DNA of 64,000 nucleotides from an uncultured Pelagibacteraceae bacterium (GTDB lineage Bacteria > Pseudomonadota > Alphaproteobacteria > Pelagibacterales > Pelagibacteraceae). The translations under genes were made by a program, and so were the position numbers. Position 1 is the first letter of the stretch, and each line of letters begins with the position of its first letter. The DNA lies in assembly GCA_902552985.1 (NCBI GenBank), contig CACDII010000003.1, positions 113,203-177,202 on the forward strand, given 5' to 3'. Below are positions 42,175 through 51,121 of the stretch, one piece after another. Under the pieces are notes generated by a model that was given only the letters and a program-made list of their open reading frames with translations, ran no database searches and was not told the DNA's origin.

Positions 42175-43991
42175 TGTGTGGAATAATTGGAATAGTTAGT
42201 AATAAATCTGTATCGGCAAGTATAATAGGAGCTTTAAAAAAACTTGAATATCGAGGTTACGACTCCGCAGGCATATCAACAATAAGCAATGGACAAATTA
42301 ATGAACAAAAGTGTACAGGAAGAGTGGATAATTTAGAAAAAATTCTTTTTCAAAATCCATCAAACGGAGATCTTGGTATTGGTCATGTTAGATGGGCAAC
42401 TCATGGGATGCCAAATCAAATTAATGCTCATCCACATTCGTCTGAAGTAGTTTCTGTTGTTCATAATGGAATTATTGAAAACTCTGATAAATTAAGAAAA
42501 GAATTTGAAAAAAAAGGGTATTCGTTTAAATCACAAACAGACACAGAAGTAATAACAGTTATGTTAACTGATTTTTTAAAAAAAGAAAATTTAATAAATT
42601 GCATTCATAAGACTTTAGAAAAATTAGAAGGAAGTTTTGCATTAGGAGTAATTTTTAAAGATTTTAATAATTTAGTAGTTGGAGCTCGAAGAGGAAGTCC
42701 TTTAGCAGTTGGCTATGGACATAATGAAAATTTTATTGGCTCAGATTCTTACGCACTCAAATCAATGACAAATAAGATTTCTTACCTTGATGATGGTGAT
42801 TTTTGTATTCTTTATAAAGAAAAAGTTGAATTTTATAATTCTGATAAACAAAAAATAAATAAAGAAATATTTGAGCTATCAAACGAAGATAACATTGCTG
42901 ATAAGGGTGATTATAAAGATTTTATGTCAAAAGAAATCAATGAACAATCAGCCACTACAAAAAAATGTATAAATGAATATCTAGACAAAACTAGAAACGA
43001 AATAAATATTTATAATTTACCAATTGATCCAAAAAAAATTAATAAAATTCGTTTAATTGCTTGTGGAACTGCATATCATTCTTGTCTTATGTCCAAATAT
43101 TGGATTGAAGAATTTACTTCAATAGATGTTGAAGCCGATATAGCTTCAGAATTTAGATATAGAAAAGTAAAATTAAATCCAAATGATCTATACATTTTTG
43201 TTTCTCAATCAGGTGAAACCGCTGATACATATGCAGCTTTAGAAAAATGTAAAAAAAATAAAGTAAAAACCTGTGGCATAGTGAATGTTGTAGAAAGCTC
43301 AATAGCAAGATCAGCTGATTTTGTTTTACCAATTCATGCAGGTCCTGAAATAGGAGTGGCTTCTACAAAAGCATTTATTGGACAAATGATTGTCCTTTAT
43401 TTACTAACATTGAAAATAGCCAAAGAGAGAAATGATGTAAGTGTAGAAGAATATACAAAATTAGTTTTAGATTTAAAAAAAATACCAAACCTGATTGAAG
43501 AAACTTTAAATAAGCAAAAAAATATACAAGTAATTGCTAGAGATTTTATAAATGCTAAAGGAACAATGTATTTAGGTAGAGGCTATTCTTATCCTATTGC
43601 TATGGAAGGTGCTCTTAAACTTAAAGAGTTATCTTATATTCATGCAGAGGGATATGCAGCTGGAGAAATGAAACATGGACCACTTGCTCTTATTGAAGAT
43701 GGAATGCCAGTAGTAGTTCTAGCTCCAAAAGATAGATTTTTTGAAAAAACTATTTCTAATATGCAGGAAGTTATAGCAAGAGGTGGTAAAGTTTTAATGA
43801 TAACTGACGATACTTCAGAAACAACAAATGAAAACATTAGATTTAAATTTCAAATTCCAAAAACTAATTCAACAATAAACTCTTTCCTTTTAACAATACC
43901 ATTACAGTTTTTGGCGTATCATGTAGCATTATTGAAGAATTGTGACATAGATAAGCCACGAAATCTTGCTAAATCTGTTACTGTTGAATAA
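42174..43991 (+). CDS. glmS: Glutamine-fructose-6-phosphate aminotransferase
   Basis: GlmS makes glucosamine-6-phosphate, entry to UDP-GlcNAc, peptidoglycan and lipid A. In 605 residues it has the N-terminal glutaminase with nucleophile Cys2 (MCGIIGIV), RGYDSAG, HVRWATHG, and two SIS domains with CGTAYHSC, SQSGETADT and the C-terminal DKPRNLAKSVTVE. It is coupled to the half-length GlmU gene. No riboswitch-like leader is possible because of the overlap. Confidence 0.95.
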   Translation: MCGIIGIVSNKSVSASIIGALKKLEYRGYDSAGISTISNGQINEQKCTGRVDNLEKILFQNPSNGDLGIGHVRWATHGMPNQINAHPHSSEVVSVVHNGIIENSDKLRKEFEKKGYSFKSQTDTEVITVMLTDFLKKENLINCIHKTLEKLEGSFALGVIFKDFNNLVVGARRGSPLAVGYGHNENFIGSDSYALKSMTNKISYLDDGDFCILYKEKVEFYNSDKQKINKEIFELSNEDNIADKGDYKDFMSKEINEQSATTKKCINEYLDKTRNEINIYNLPIDPKKINKIRLIACGTAYHSCLMSKYWIEEFTSIDVEADIASEFRYRKVKLNPNDLYIFVSQSGETADTYAALEKCKKNKVKTCGIVNVVESSIARSADFVLPIHAGPEIGVASTKAFIGQMIVLYLLTLKIAKERNDVSVEEYTKLVLDLKKIPNLIEETLNKQKNIQVIARDFINAKGTMYLGRGYSYPIAMEGALKLKELSYIHAEGYAAGEMKHGPLALIEDGMPVVVLAPKDRFFEKTISNMQEVIARGGKVLMITDDTSETTNENIRFKFQIPKTNSTINSFLLTIPLQFLAYHVALLKNCDIDKPRNLAKSVTVE

Positions 43992-44026
43992 ATAATAAAC
44001 TTTGGTAAAACACCCTTAGGTTGAAT

Positions 44027-45406
44027 ATGAAGAAATGGAAAACAAATAGTTGGAGAAATTATCCAGTTAAACACATCCCATCATACGAGGATGAAAAAGA
44101 ACTTAACATGGTTCTTGGAAAAATAAAAAATTTTCCTCCTTTAGTTTTTGCTGGAGAGACTAGACATTTAAAACAACAATTAGCTGATGTTGTTGATGGT
44201 AAAGCTTTCTTGTTACAAGGAGGTGACTGTGCTGAGAGTTTTGCAGAATTTAATCCTGATAATATAAGAGACTATTTTAAAGTTATGTTACAAATGTCAT
44301 TGGTGTTGACTTATTCAGCTTCTTTACCAGTTGTAAAACTTGGAAGAATAGCGGGACAATTTTCTAAACCAAGAAGTGCACCGACAGAAAAACAAGGAGA
44401 TAAAGAATTACCTAGTTATTTAGGTGATAATATAAATGGTATTGAATTTACTGAGAAATCAAGAAAACCTGATCCAAAAAGATTATTTAAAGCATATTCA
44501 CAAGCCGCATCTACTTTAAATTTGATAAGAGCATTTTGTCATGGAGGTTTCGCAGATTTAAAAAAAGTTCATCTTTGGAATTTAGGGTATATAAAAAAAA
44601 GTCCACAAGCTAAAAAATTTAAAGAGTTAGAGGATAAAATTGCTGATGCTTTAGCTTTTATGGATGCATGTGGAATAAATTCAGATTTTAATAGAAGACT
44701 CAAAACTGTTAACTTTTGGACATCTCATGAGGCTTTGTTGTTACCCTTTGAGGAAAGTATGACAAGAGTTGATTCTACTACGGGCGAATACCACGATACA
44801 TCAGCTCACTTTGTATGGATAGGAGATAGAACTAGACAATTAAATGGTGGTCATGTTGAATTTTGTAGGGGCCTAGAGAATCCTATAGGTATTAAATGTG
44901 GACCAACATCTAAACCAGAAGAAATTGTTAAGATTTGTAATAAAATAAATCCGAGTAACGAAAAAGGTAAAATAACATTAATATCAAGATTTGGTCATGA
45001 TAACGTTGAAAAATTTTTGCCAAAATTGATTAGAGCAATAAAAAAAGAAGGTGTAAATGTTATTTGGTCATGTGACCCTATGCATGGAAATACTATTAAA
45101 TCTACAACTGGATTTAAAACAAGACCTTTTAACAATGTATTAAAAGAAGTAAAAAATGTTTTTGCTGTTCATCAAAGTGAAGGTTCTTACGCTGGTGGTT
45201 TGCATATTGAAATGACAGGACAAAATGTGACAGAATGTACTGGTGGAACTCAAAAAATTTCTGATAAAGATTTGTCTAGTAGATATCGTACACATTGCGA
45301 CCCTAGATTAAACGCTAATCAAGCATTAGAACTGGCTTTTTTAATTTCTGATGAAATAAAAAAGAATTCTATTTATGCAAGAAGTGGAATAAGAGCGGCA
45401 TCTTAA
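44027..45406 (+). CDS. 3-deoxy-D-arabino-heptulosonate-7-phosphate synthase, class II
   Basis: This enzyme condenses phosphoenolpyruvate and erythrose-4-phosphate, the first step of the shikimate pathway. The 459-residue protein is of the plant-like class II: WSWRNYP-type opening (NSWRNYPVKHIPSY), LLQGGDCAESFAEF, VKLGRIAGQFSKPRS, CHGGFADL, WIGDRTRQLNGGH and CDPMHGNT. It lacks obvious extra regulatory domains. I use ATG 44027; the frame opens two codons earlier only through TTG. A 35-base spacer separates it from glmS. Confidence 0.93.
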   Translation: MKKWKTNSWRNYPVKHIPSYEDEKELNMVLGKIKNFPPLVFAGETRHLKQQLADVVDGKAFLLQGGDCAESFAEFNPDNIRDYFKVMLQMSLVLTYSASLPVVKLGRIAGQFSKPRSAPTEKQGDKELPSYLGDNINGIEFTEKSRKPDPKRLFKAYSQAASTLNLIRAFCHGGFADLKKVHLWNLGYIKKSPQAKKFKELEDKIADALAFMDACGINSDFNRRLKTVNFWTSHEALLLPFEESMTRVDSTTGEYHDTSAHFVWIGDRTRQLNGGHVEFCRGLENPIGIKCGPTSKPEEIVKICNKINPSNEKGKITLISRFGHDNVEKFLPKLIRAIKKEGVNVIWSCDPMHGNTIKSTTGFKTRPFNNVLKEVKNVFAVHQSEGSYAGGLHIEMTGQNVTECTGGTQKISDKDLSSRYRTHCDPRLNANQALELAFLISDEIKKNSIYARSGIRAAS

Positions 45407-45432
45407 ACGTTTATTAAAGAAACCCTTTAACG

Positions 45433-45438
45433 TATATT
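45433..45438 (+). promoter_or_regulatory. Minus-10-like hexamer directly before nadE
   Basis: TATATT ends six bases before the nadE ATG, and a weak TTATTA lies 16 bases upstream of it (45411-45416). If used, transcription would begin at or next to the start codon, giving a leaderless mRNA. Confidence 0.3.
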
Positions 45439-45444
45439 TGATTT

Positions 45445-46182
45445 ATGGAAGTAAGTAAAAAAACTATATTTATAAAAGATTGGATTTTAAATTATGTAAA
45501 TTCAATGCCAAAGAAAGCAGAATCTCTAGTTATAGGTATATCTGGTGGTATTGATTCATCAGTATCGAGTACCTTAAGTGCAATGACAGGTTTAAAAACT
45601 ATTGTTTTATCAATGCCAATAAAACAAAAAAGTGCTCAACATGATCTAAGTTTAGCTCATCAGAAGTGGCTTAAAAATAATTTTAAAAATGTTGTAGGTC
45701 ATACAGTTGAATTAGACAATTTGTTTAAAACTTTTGAAGGAACTTTATCTAATTTTTCAAGTGAGCATGGTATGGCAAATTCTAGAGCAAGACTAAGGAT
45801 GACTACGCTTTATCAAGTAGCAGCAGCAAACAAAGGAATTGTTGTTGGAACTGGAAATAAAGTAGAAGATTTTGGTGTTGGTTTTTACACGAAATATGGT
45901 GATGGCGGAGTAGATATTTCCCCTATAGCTGACTGTAATAAAACTGAAGTTTGGGAACTTGGAAAAGAACTTGGAATATTAAAAGAAATTATAGATGCAC
46001 CTCCGACCGATGGACTATGGGATGATGGCAGAACAGATGAAGGTCAATTAGGTTTAAAATATAATGAATTAGAAGAAGCAATGAACAATCCTAATTCTCT
46101 AAATTATCAAAAATACATAAAAATACGAAAATTAAATCTTCACAAAATGGAGCCAATCCCAGTTTGTAAGATTCCTAGGTAA
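45445..46182 (+). CDS. nadE: NAD synthetase, ammonia-dependent short form
   Basis: NadE amidates nicotinic acid adenine dinucleotide to NAD. The 245-residue protein has the ATP pyrophosphatase loop GISGGIDSSVSS (31-42), RARLRMTTLYQVAAA, GTGNKVEDFGVGFYTKYGDGGVD and IDAPPTDGLWDDGRTDE. It lacks a glutaminase domain, so it uses free ammonia. There is no recognisable ribosome binding site, in line with a very short leader. Confidence 0.92.
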   Translation: MEVSKKTIFIKDWILNYVNSMPKKAESLVIGISGGIDSSVSSTLSAMTGLKTIVLSMPIKQKSAQHDLSLAHQKWLKNNFKNVVGHTVELDNLFKTFEGTLSNFSSEHGMANSRARLRMTTLYQVAAANKGIVVGTGNKVEDFGVGFYTKYGDGGVDISPIADCNKTEVWELGKELGILKEIIDAPPTDGLWDDGRTDEGQLGLKYNELEEAMNNPNSLNYQKYIKIRKLNLHKMEPIPVCKIPR

Positions 46183-46191
46183 TCTAAAAGA

Positions 46192-46218
46192 TTCACAAAC
46201 ACTAAATTAAAGTATATT
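46192..46218 (+). promoter_or_regulatory. Possible cysS promoter with a very short leader
   Basis: TTCACA (46192-46197) and TATATT (46213-46218) are 15 bases apart, and the second ends nine bases before the cysS ATG. The arrangement is the same as before rpoZ. Confidence 0.35.
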
Positions 46219-46227
46219 TCTAGAGAA

Positions 46228-47589
46228 ATGAATAAAGATATTTTTTTAACAAATAGCCTCAGTAACAAGAAGGATAAGTTTGATCCAATTAATTCAAAAA
46301 AAATTGGAATGTATGTTTGTGGACCAACTGTTTATGACAATCCACATATTGGAAATGCAAGACCATTAGTTGTGTTTGATATATTGTTTAAAGTTCTAAA
46401 ATGTAAATACGGAAATAGTTCAGTTAGCTATATAAGAAATATTACAGATATTGACGACAAAATAATAACTTCATCAATTGAAAAAAAAATTTCAATATCG
46501 GATCTTACAAATAAAATTACAAATATTTTTCATGAAGACTGTAAATATTTAAATTGCGAGAAGCCAACAGAAGAACCAAAAGCTACAGAAAATATTTCAT
46601 TAATGATTGATATGATAAATAAACTTATTAAAAATAAATTTGCTTATGAAATTAACAATCATGTTTATTTTGAAGTAAAAAAATTTAAAGATTATGGAAA
46701 ATTATCCAATAAAAATTTGGATGAATTAATTGCTGGAGCCCGCGTTGAGGTTTCTGAAAATAAAAAAAATCCAGCTGATTTTATATTGTGGAAGCCATCA
46801 ATAGAAAATGAACCATCATGGGACTCACCTTGGGGAAAAGGTAGACCTGGCTGGCATTTAGAGTGCTCAGTCATGTCTAAAAAATTTTTAGGTGACAAGT
46901 TTGATATTCATGGAGGAGGAATGGATTTAATTTTTCCTCATCATGAAAATGAGATCGCTCAATCTAGATGTGCTAATGAAAATGAAATATTTGCAAATTA
47001 TTGGGTTCACAACGGATTTATTACAATTTCAAGTGAAAAAATGTCAAAATCTCAGGGCAATATTTTAAAAATTAGTGATTTAAGAAATAAAGTAAACGGA
47101 CAGGTTTTAAGATTAGCTTTGATTAGTTCACACTACAAACAACCTTTAGACTGGAATGAAAAACTTTTATCTGAGTGTGAAAAAACAATAAATAAGTGGT
47201 ATGAAAGTTATATTGAATTAAAAAAACAAGTTTTAATTCCTGATGAATATCTTTCCCCATTATATGATGATTTAAATACACCTGGATATATAGCAAATCT
47301 TCATAAATTATTTGAAAAATCTCAAAAAGGATCAGTTAAAGAAAAAGAGATATTTGTTTCAGCATGTAATTTTATTGGTTTATTGAATGAAAATAAAAAT
47401 TCATGGGATAAATTTAAGCAAAGTAAATCAAAGATTTCTGAAGATGAAATTAAACAAAAAATTGATGAGAGAAATAATGCTAGGATAAATAAAGACTTTA
47501 ATACTGCAGATAAAATAAGAAATGAATTATTGGACAAAGGAGTTTTAATTGAAGACAAAGATGATAAAACTTTGTGGAAATTTAAATGA
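46228..47589 (+). CDS. cysS: Cysteinyl-tRNA synthetase
   Basis: A class I synthetase of 453 residues that charges tRNA-Cys. GMYVCGPTVYDNPHIGNARP contains a zinc-binding Cys and the HIGN motif, WHLECSVMS and HGGGMDLIFPHHENE give the remaining zinc ligands, and SEKMSKSQGN is the KMSKS loop. The C-terminal region is the usual helical anticodon-binding part. Its end overlaps cimA by ATGA. Confidence 0.95.
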   Translation: MNKDIFLTNSLSNKKDKFDPINSKKIGMYVCGPTVYDNPHIGNARPLVVFDILFKVLKCKYGNSSVSYIRNITDIDDKIITSSIEKKISISDLTNKITNIFHEDCKYLNCEKPTEEPKATENISLMIDMINKLIKNKFAYEINNHVYFEVKKFKDYGKLSNKNLDELIAGARVEVSENKKNPADFILWKPSIENEPSWDSPWGKGRPGWHLECSVMSKKFLGDKFDIHGGGMDLIFPHHENEIAQSRCANENEIFANYWVHNGFITISSEKMSKSQGNILKISDLRNKVNGQVLRLALISSHYKQPLDWNEKLLSECEKTINKWYESYIELKKQVLIPDEYLSPLYDDLNTPGYIANLHKLFEKSQKGSVKEKEIFVSACNFIGLLNENKNSWDKFKQSKSKISEDEIKQKIDERNNARINKDFNTADKIRNELLDKGVLIEDKDDKTLWKFK

Positions 47590-49187
47590 GTAAAGAAAAA
47601 CTATATATATTTGATACTACATTAAGAGATGGCGCACAAACTCAAGGTGTAGATTTTTCAATAGATGATAAATTAAAAATTGCGAAAGCTTTAGATGATT
47701 TGGGTGTAGACTATATAGAAGGTGGATGGCCAGGTGCCAATCCCACAGATACAAAGTTTTTTCAAAAAAAAATTAAGTTGAATAATTCGATTTTAACAGC
47801 TTTCGGTATGACTAAAAAATCTGGCAGAAGTGCTGACAACGATCCGGGACTTTCATCTATACTAAATAGCAATACTCCTGCAGTATGTTTAGTAGGTAAA
47901 TCATGGGATTTTCATGTTGATGTAGCATTAGGAATATCAAATGAAGAAAACTTAGAAAATATTTCAGAAAGTGCAAAACTTTTTGTTAAAGAAAAAAAAG
48001 AATTTATGTTTGATGCAGAACATTTTTTCGATGGCTTTAAAAATAATAAAGAATACGCACTTTCATGTATTAAATCTGCTTACGATAATGGTGCTAGGTG
48101 GGTAGTCCTTTGTGACACTAATGGAGGAACATTACCTAATGAAGTATCTGAAATTATAAACGAGGTAGTGAAATTTGTACCAGGAAAAAACCTTGGAATT
48201 CATGCTCATAATGATACTGGAAATGCTGTAGCAAACACTTTAGCTGCAGTTTTATCAGGTGTAAGACAAATACAAGGAACAATTAATGGACTAGGTGAGA
48301 GATGTGGAAATGCAAATTTAATGTCATTAATTCCAACTTTATATCTAAAAAAAACTTACGCAAAAAATTATGATATAAATATAAAAAAAGAAAATATTAA
48401 TAAATTAACTCAATGTTCAAGATTGCTTGATGAGATATTAAACAGAAAACCCAATCAACACTTACCATATGTTGGTGCAGCAGCTTTTTCACACAAAGGA
48501 GGATTGCATGTATCTGCAGTTCAGAAAGATCCAAAAACATACGAACATATAAACCCAGAAGATGTAGGAAATGCTAGAAACATAATCGTATCTGATCAAT
48601 CTGGAAGATCTAATATAGTTTCAAGATTAAAATCGATAGGAGTTGATTTTAAACAAGACGATCCTAAAATTAAAAAACTTTTGGAGGAAGTTAAAGATAG
48701 AGAATTCATAGGTTATAGTTATGATGGTGCAGACGCTTCTTTTGAATTGTTAGCTAGAAGAATTATGGGTGAAATTCCGAGGTATATATCTATTAAAGAG
48801 TATGATGTAAGTGTAAAAAAAAATAATTCAGGAGAAGTTATTTCTTCAGCAAAGGCCAAATTAGAAGTTGATAAAAAATTAATTCTTTGCGAAGGAGAGG
48901 GCAATGGTCCTGTTCATGCACTTGATAATGCAATAAGAAACAATGTTGATAAACTCGCAAAATATTCACAGTATTTAAAAGATTTAAAGTTAGTAGACTA
49001 TAAAGTAAGAATTCTTAATACAGGAACAGAGGCTGTAACCAGAGTTTCAATTGAAAGTACAGATTCAAAAGGAAAAAATTGGTTTACAATTGGAGTTTCT
49101 GCAAACATTATTGATGCTTCATTTAAAGCGCTCGTTGATAGTTTAGATTACAAATTATTTAAGGATAAAGCACCTGCAAGTCTTTAA
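47586..49187 (+). CDS. cimA: Citramalate synthase
   Basis: CimA condenses acetyl-CoA and pyruvate to citramalate, a threonine-independent entry to isoleucine. The 533-residue protein of the isopropylmalate-synthase family has FDTTLRDGAQTQGVDFS with the metal-binding Asp, IEGGWPGANPTD, the GIHAHNDTGNAVANTL metal site, and a C-terminal LeuA-type allosteric domain with AVTRVSIES. EGGWPGANP is a hallmark of CimA as opposed to LeuA. It is coupled to cysS upstream and to trmJ downstream (TAATG). Confidence 0.9.
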   Translation: MSKEKLYIFDTTLRDGAQTQGVDFSIDDKLKIAKALDDLGVDYIEGGWPGANPTDTKFFQKKIKLNNSILTAFGMTKKSGRSADNDPGLSSILNSNTPAVCLVGKSWDFHVDVALGISNEENLENISESAKLFVKEKKEFMFDAEHFFDGFKNNKEYALSCIKSAYDNGARWVVLCDTNGGTLPNEVSEIINEVVKFVPGKNLGIHAHNDTGNAVANTLAAVLSGVRQIQGTINGLGERCGNANLMSLIPTLYLKKTYAKNYDINIKKENINKLTQCSRLLDEILNRKPNQHLPYVGAAAFSHKGGLHVSAVQKDPKTYEHINPEDVGNARNIIVSDQSGRSNIVSRLKSIGVDFKQDDPKIKKLLEEVKDREFIGYSYDGADASFELLARRIMGEIPRYISIKEYDVSVKKNNSGEVISSAKAKLEVDKKLILCEGEGNGPVHALDNAIRNNVDKLAKYSQYLKDLKLVDYKVRILNTGTEAVTRVSIESTDSKGKNWFTIGVSANIIDASFKALVDSLDYKLFKDKAPASL

Positions 49188-49903
49188 TGTTTAAGAATAT
49201 TTCTTTTATATTACATAAACCACAACTATCTGAAAATATTGGTGCATGTGCAAGGGCTATGAAAAATTTTAATTTTTCTAAATTAATTGTAATTGATCCT
49301 AAACCAACATTTCCAAATGATAAAATAGTAGCTACATCAGTTGGAGCTAGAGAAATTATAAAAAAAAGCAAGATTTACGAAAGTTTAGAACCAGCAATAA
49401 AAAATATAGATTGTTTAATTTCAACAACTTCTAGATTTAGAAATAAAAACATTAAACATATTACGCTAAATGAGTTAAATAAAATAGATTTTAGCAAAAA
49501 AGTTGCCTTTTTATTTGGACCTGAGGCATCAGGGTTGACAAATAATGAAGTAAGCTTTTCAAACTACGTTTTGCAAATACCTAGTAATAGTAAATTTAAA
49601 TCATTAAATTTATCACATAGTTTAATAATTGTAGCTCAAGCAATTTTTCAATTGTTAAACTCTAAAAATTCTAAATATTCAAAATCTAAAAAAATTAAAA
49701 TTGCATCAAAAAAAAATATTCAAGCAATGTCGAATTTATGTATAAAAAATCTTGAGAATATTAATTTTTTTAAGCCTAAAGAAAAAAAACCTAAAATGTT
49801 AGAAAATTTGAGAAGCATATTTTATAAAATGGATTTATCAGAAAAAGAAACTCGTATTTTATCAAGTGTATTTGCTAGTTTAGGTAAAAAAAAGTCTGAT
49901 TGA
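49187..49903 (+). CDS. trmJ: tRNA (cytidine/uridine-2'-O-)-methyltransferase, TrmJ-like
   Basis: A 238-residue SPOUT-class methyltransferase. ILHKPQLSENIGACARAMKNF at the start, ATSVGAREI, the knot motifs LFGPEASGLTNNEV and LQIPSN, and SLNLSHSLIIVAQAIF fit TrmJ, which 2'-O-methylates position 32 of tRNAs. The C-terminal tail is Lys-rich, which suits RNA binding. It is coupled to cimA and lies 38 bases before rpsD. Confidence 0.85.
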   Translation: MFKNISFILHKPQLSENIGACARAMKNFNFSKLIVIDPKPTFPNDKIVATSVGAREIIKKSKIYESLEPAIKNIDCLISTTSRFRNKNIKHITLNELNKIDFSKKVAFLFGPEASGLTNNEVSFSNYVLQIPSNSKFKSLNLSHSLIIVAQAIFQLLNSKNSKYSKSKKIKIASKKNIQAMSNLCIKNLENINFFKPKEKKPKMLENLRSIFYKMDLSEKETRILSSVFASLGKKKSD

Positions 49904-49927
49904 CAAATTATTGAGTAAGTTTATAAA
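49900..49927 (+). promoter_or_regulatory. Strong sigma-70-type promoter of rpsD
   Basis: TTGACA (49900-49905) and TATAAA (49922-49927) are 16 bases apart, the best consensus match I found. Transcription would start near 49934, about eight bases before the ATG at 49942, leaving no room for a normal ribosome binding site. The minus-35 overlaps the trmJ stop codon. Confidence 0.65.
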
Positions 49928-49941
49928 CCTTTAAACTATAA

Positions 49942-50559
49942 ATGACAAAAAGACTTAATTCTAAACATAAAGTAGACAGAAGATTAAAAGTTAATCTTTG
50001 GGGAAGACCAAAGAGTCCATTTAACTCTAGAGCTTATCCTCCGGGCCAACACGGACAAGCTAAAACTGGCAAACATTCAGATTACGGTGTTCAGTTACAA
50101 GCAAAACAAAAACTTAAATCTTATTACGGCAACATTAATGAAAGACAATTTAGAAATATTTACAAAAAAGCTATTATGAAAAGAGGTGATACAGCAGAAA
50201 ATTTAATTGGTTTATTAGAGAGAAGATTGGATGCCGTAGTCTATAGAGCTAAATTTTCAACTACAATTTTTTCTGCAAGACAACTTATCAATCATGGCCA
50301 TGTGAAAGTTAATGGTAAGAAAGTTAATATTTCTAGCTATCAATTAAAAGAAGAACAGACTGTTGAAATTAGAGACAAATCCAAACAATTAGCATTTATT
50401 GATGCAGCTCTTGCTAACAAAGAAAGAGATGTGCCCGAATATATTCAGGTAGATGAAAAAAATAAAAAGATAAAATTTGTTAGAACTCCAAAATTTGAAG
50501 AAGTACCTTACCCGGTTGTTATGGAACCAAACCTAGTAGTAGAATATTACTCTAGATAA
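49942..50559 (+). CDS. rpsD: 30S ribosomal protein S4
   Basis: A primary 16S rRNA-binding protein that starts assembly of the small subunit. The 205-residue protein has the alphaproteobacterial opening [54 protein letters not shown], and the S4 RNA-binding domain [19 protein letters not shown]. No zinc-binding Cys are present. It stands alone behind a strong promoter and ends one base from the convergent grxD stop. Confidence 0.96.
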   Translation: MTKRLNSKHKVDRRLKVNLWGRPKSPFNSRAYPPGQHGQAKTGKHSDYGVQLQAKQKLKSYYGNINERQFRNIYKKAIMKRGDTAENLIGLLERRLDAVVYRAKFSTTIFSARQLINHGHVKVNGKKVNISSYQLKEEQTVEIRDKSKQLAFIDAALANKERDVPEYIQVDEKNKKIKFVRTPKFEEVPYPVVMEPNLVVEYYSR

Positions 50560-50892
50560 TTATTTTTTAAAATTAATCCCTTTACTTTCAAGAACTTTTT
50601 TAAGTTCTCCATTTTCGTACATTTCTTTAACAATGTCACAACCACCAACAAATTCTTTTTTTATGTATAATTGAGGTATCGTTGGCCAATCACTATATTC
50701 TTTTATACCTTGTCTTAAATTTCCATTTTCTAATACGTTAATACCTTTAAAGTTCACCTCTAAAATTTTTAAGATATTTGTAACGGCCATAGAAAATCCA
50801 CATTGCGGTGCATCTGGAGTTCCTTTCATAAAAAGACAAACATCGTTACCTTCTATTTCTTTACTAATTAAATTATTTATTTGTTGATCCAT
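50560..50892 (-). CDS. grxD: Monothiol glutaredoxin, Grx4 type
   Basis: A 110-residue CGFS-type glutaredoxin that carries iron-sulfur clusters together with BolA. KGTPDAPQCGFSMAV contains the CGFS site, WPTIPQLYIKKEFVGG the TIPQ cis-Pro and glutathione site, and GGCDIVKEM follows. It starts one base after the bolA stop, and co-encoding with bolA agrees with their known Grx-BolA complex. Confidence 0.94.
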   Translation of the reverse strand: MDQQINNLISKEIEGNDVCLFMKGTPDAPQCGFSMAVTNILKILEVNFKGINVLENGNLRQGIKEYSDWPTIPQLYIKKEFVGGCDIVKEMYENGELKKVLESKGINFKK

Positions 50893-50893
50893 A

Positions 50894-51121
50894 TTACTCC
50901 TTAGTTTTAATTGCTAATGCATGTAATTCATTTCCCATCTTTCCTTCTAATGAATTATACACCATCTTATGTTGTTCAATTTTTGTTTTACCAGCAAATT
51001 TAGACGAACTAATAGTTGCAGAATAATGATTCCCATCACCTGCTAAATCTTGAATTTCAACTTTAGCATCAGGTAAAGCTTTTTTAATAAGAACTTCTAT
51101 TTCTTTTAAATCCATTGCCAT
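50894..51121 (-). CDS. bolA: BolA family protein
   Basis: A 75-residue BolA-like protein. The family motif region is ALPDAKVEIQDLAGDGNHYSATISS and the end MGNELHALAIKT has the conserved His that ligates an iron-sulfur cluster with the monothiol glutaredoxin. Its ATG at 51121 overlaps the purL stop as TAATG; a second in-frame ATG two codons later is equally near. Confidence 0.9.
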   Translation of the reverse strand: MAMDLKEIEVLIKKALPDAKVEIQDLAGDGNHYSATISSSKFAGKTKIEQHKMVYNSLEGKMGNELHALAIKTKE

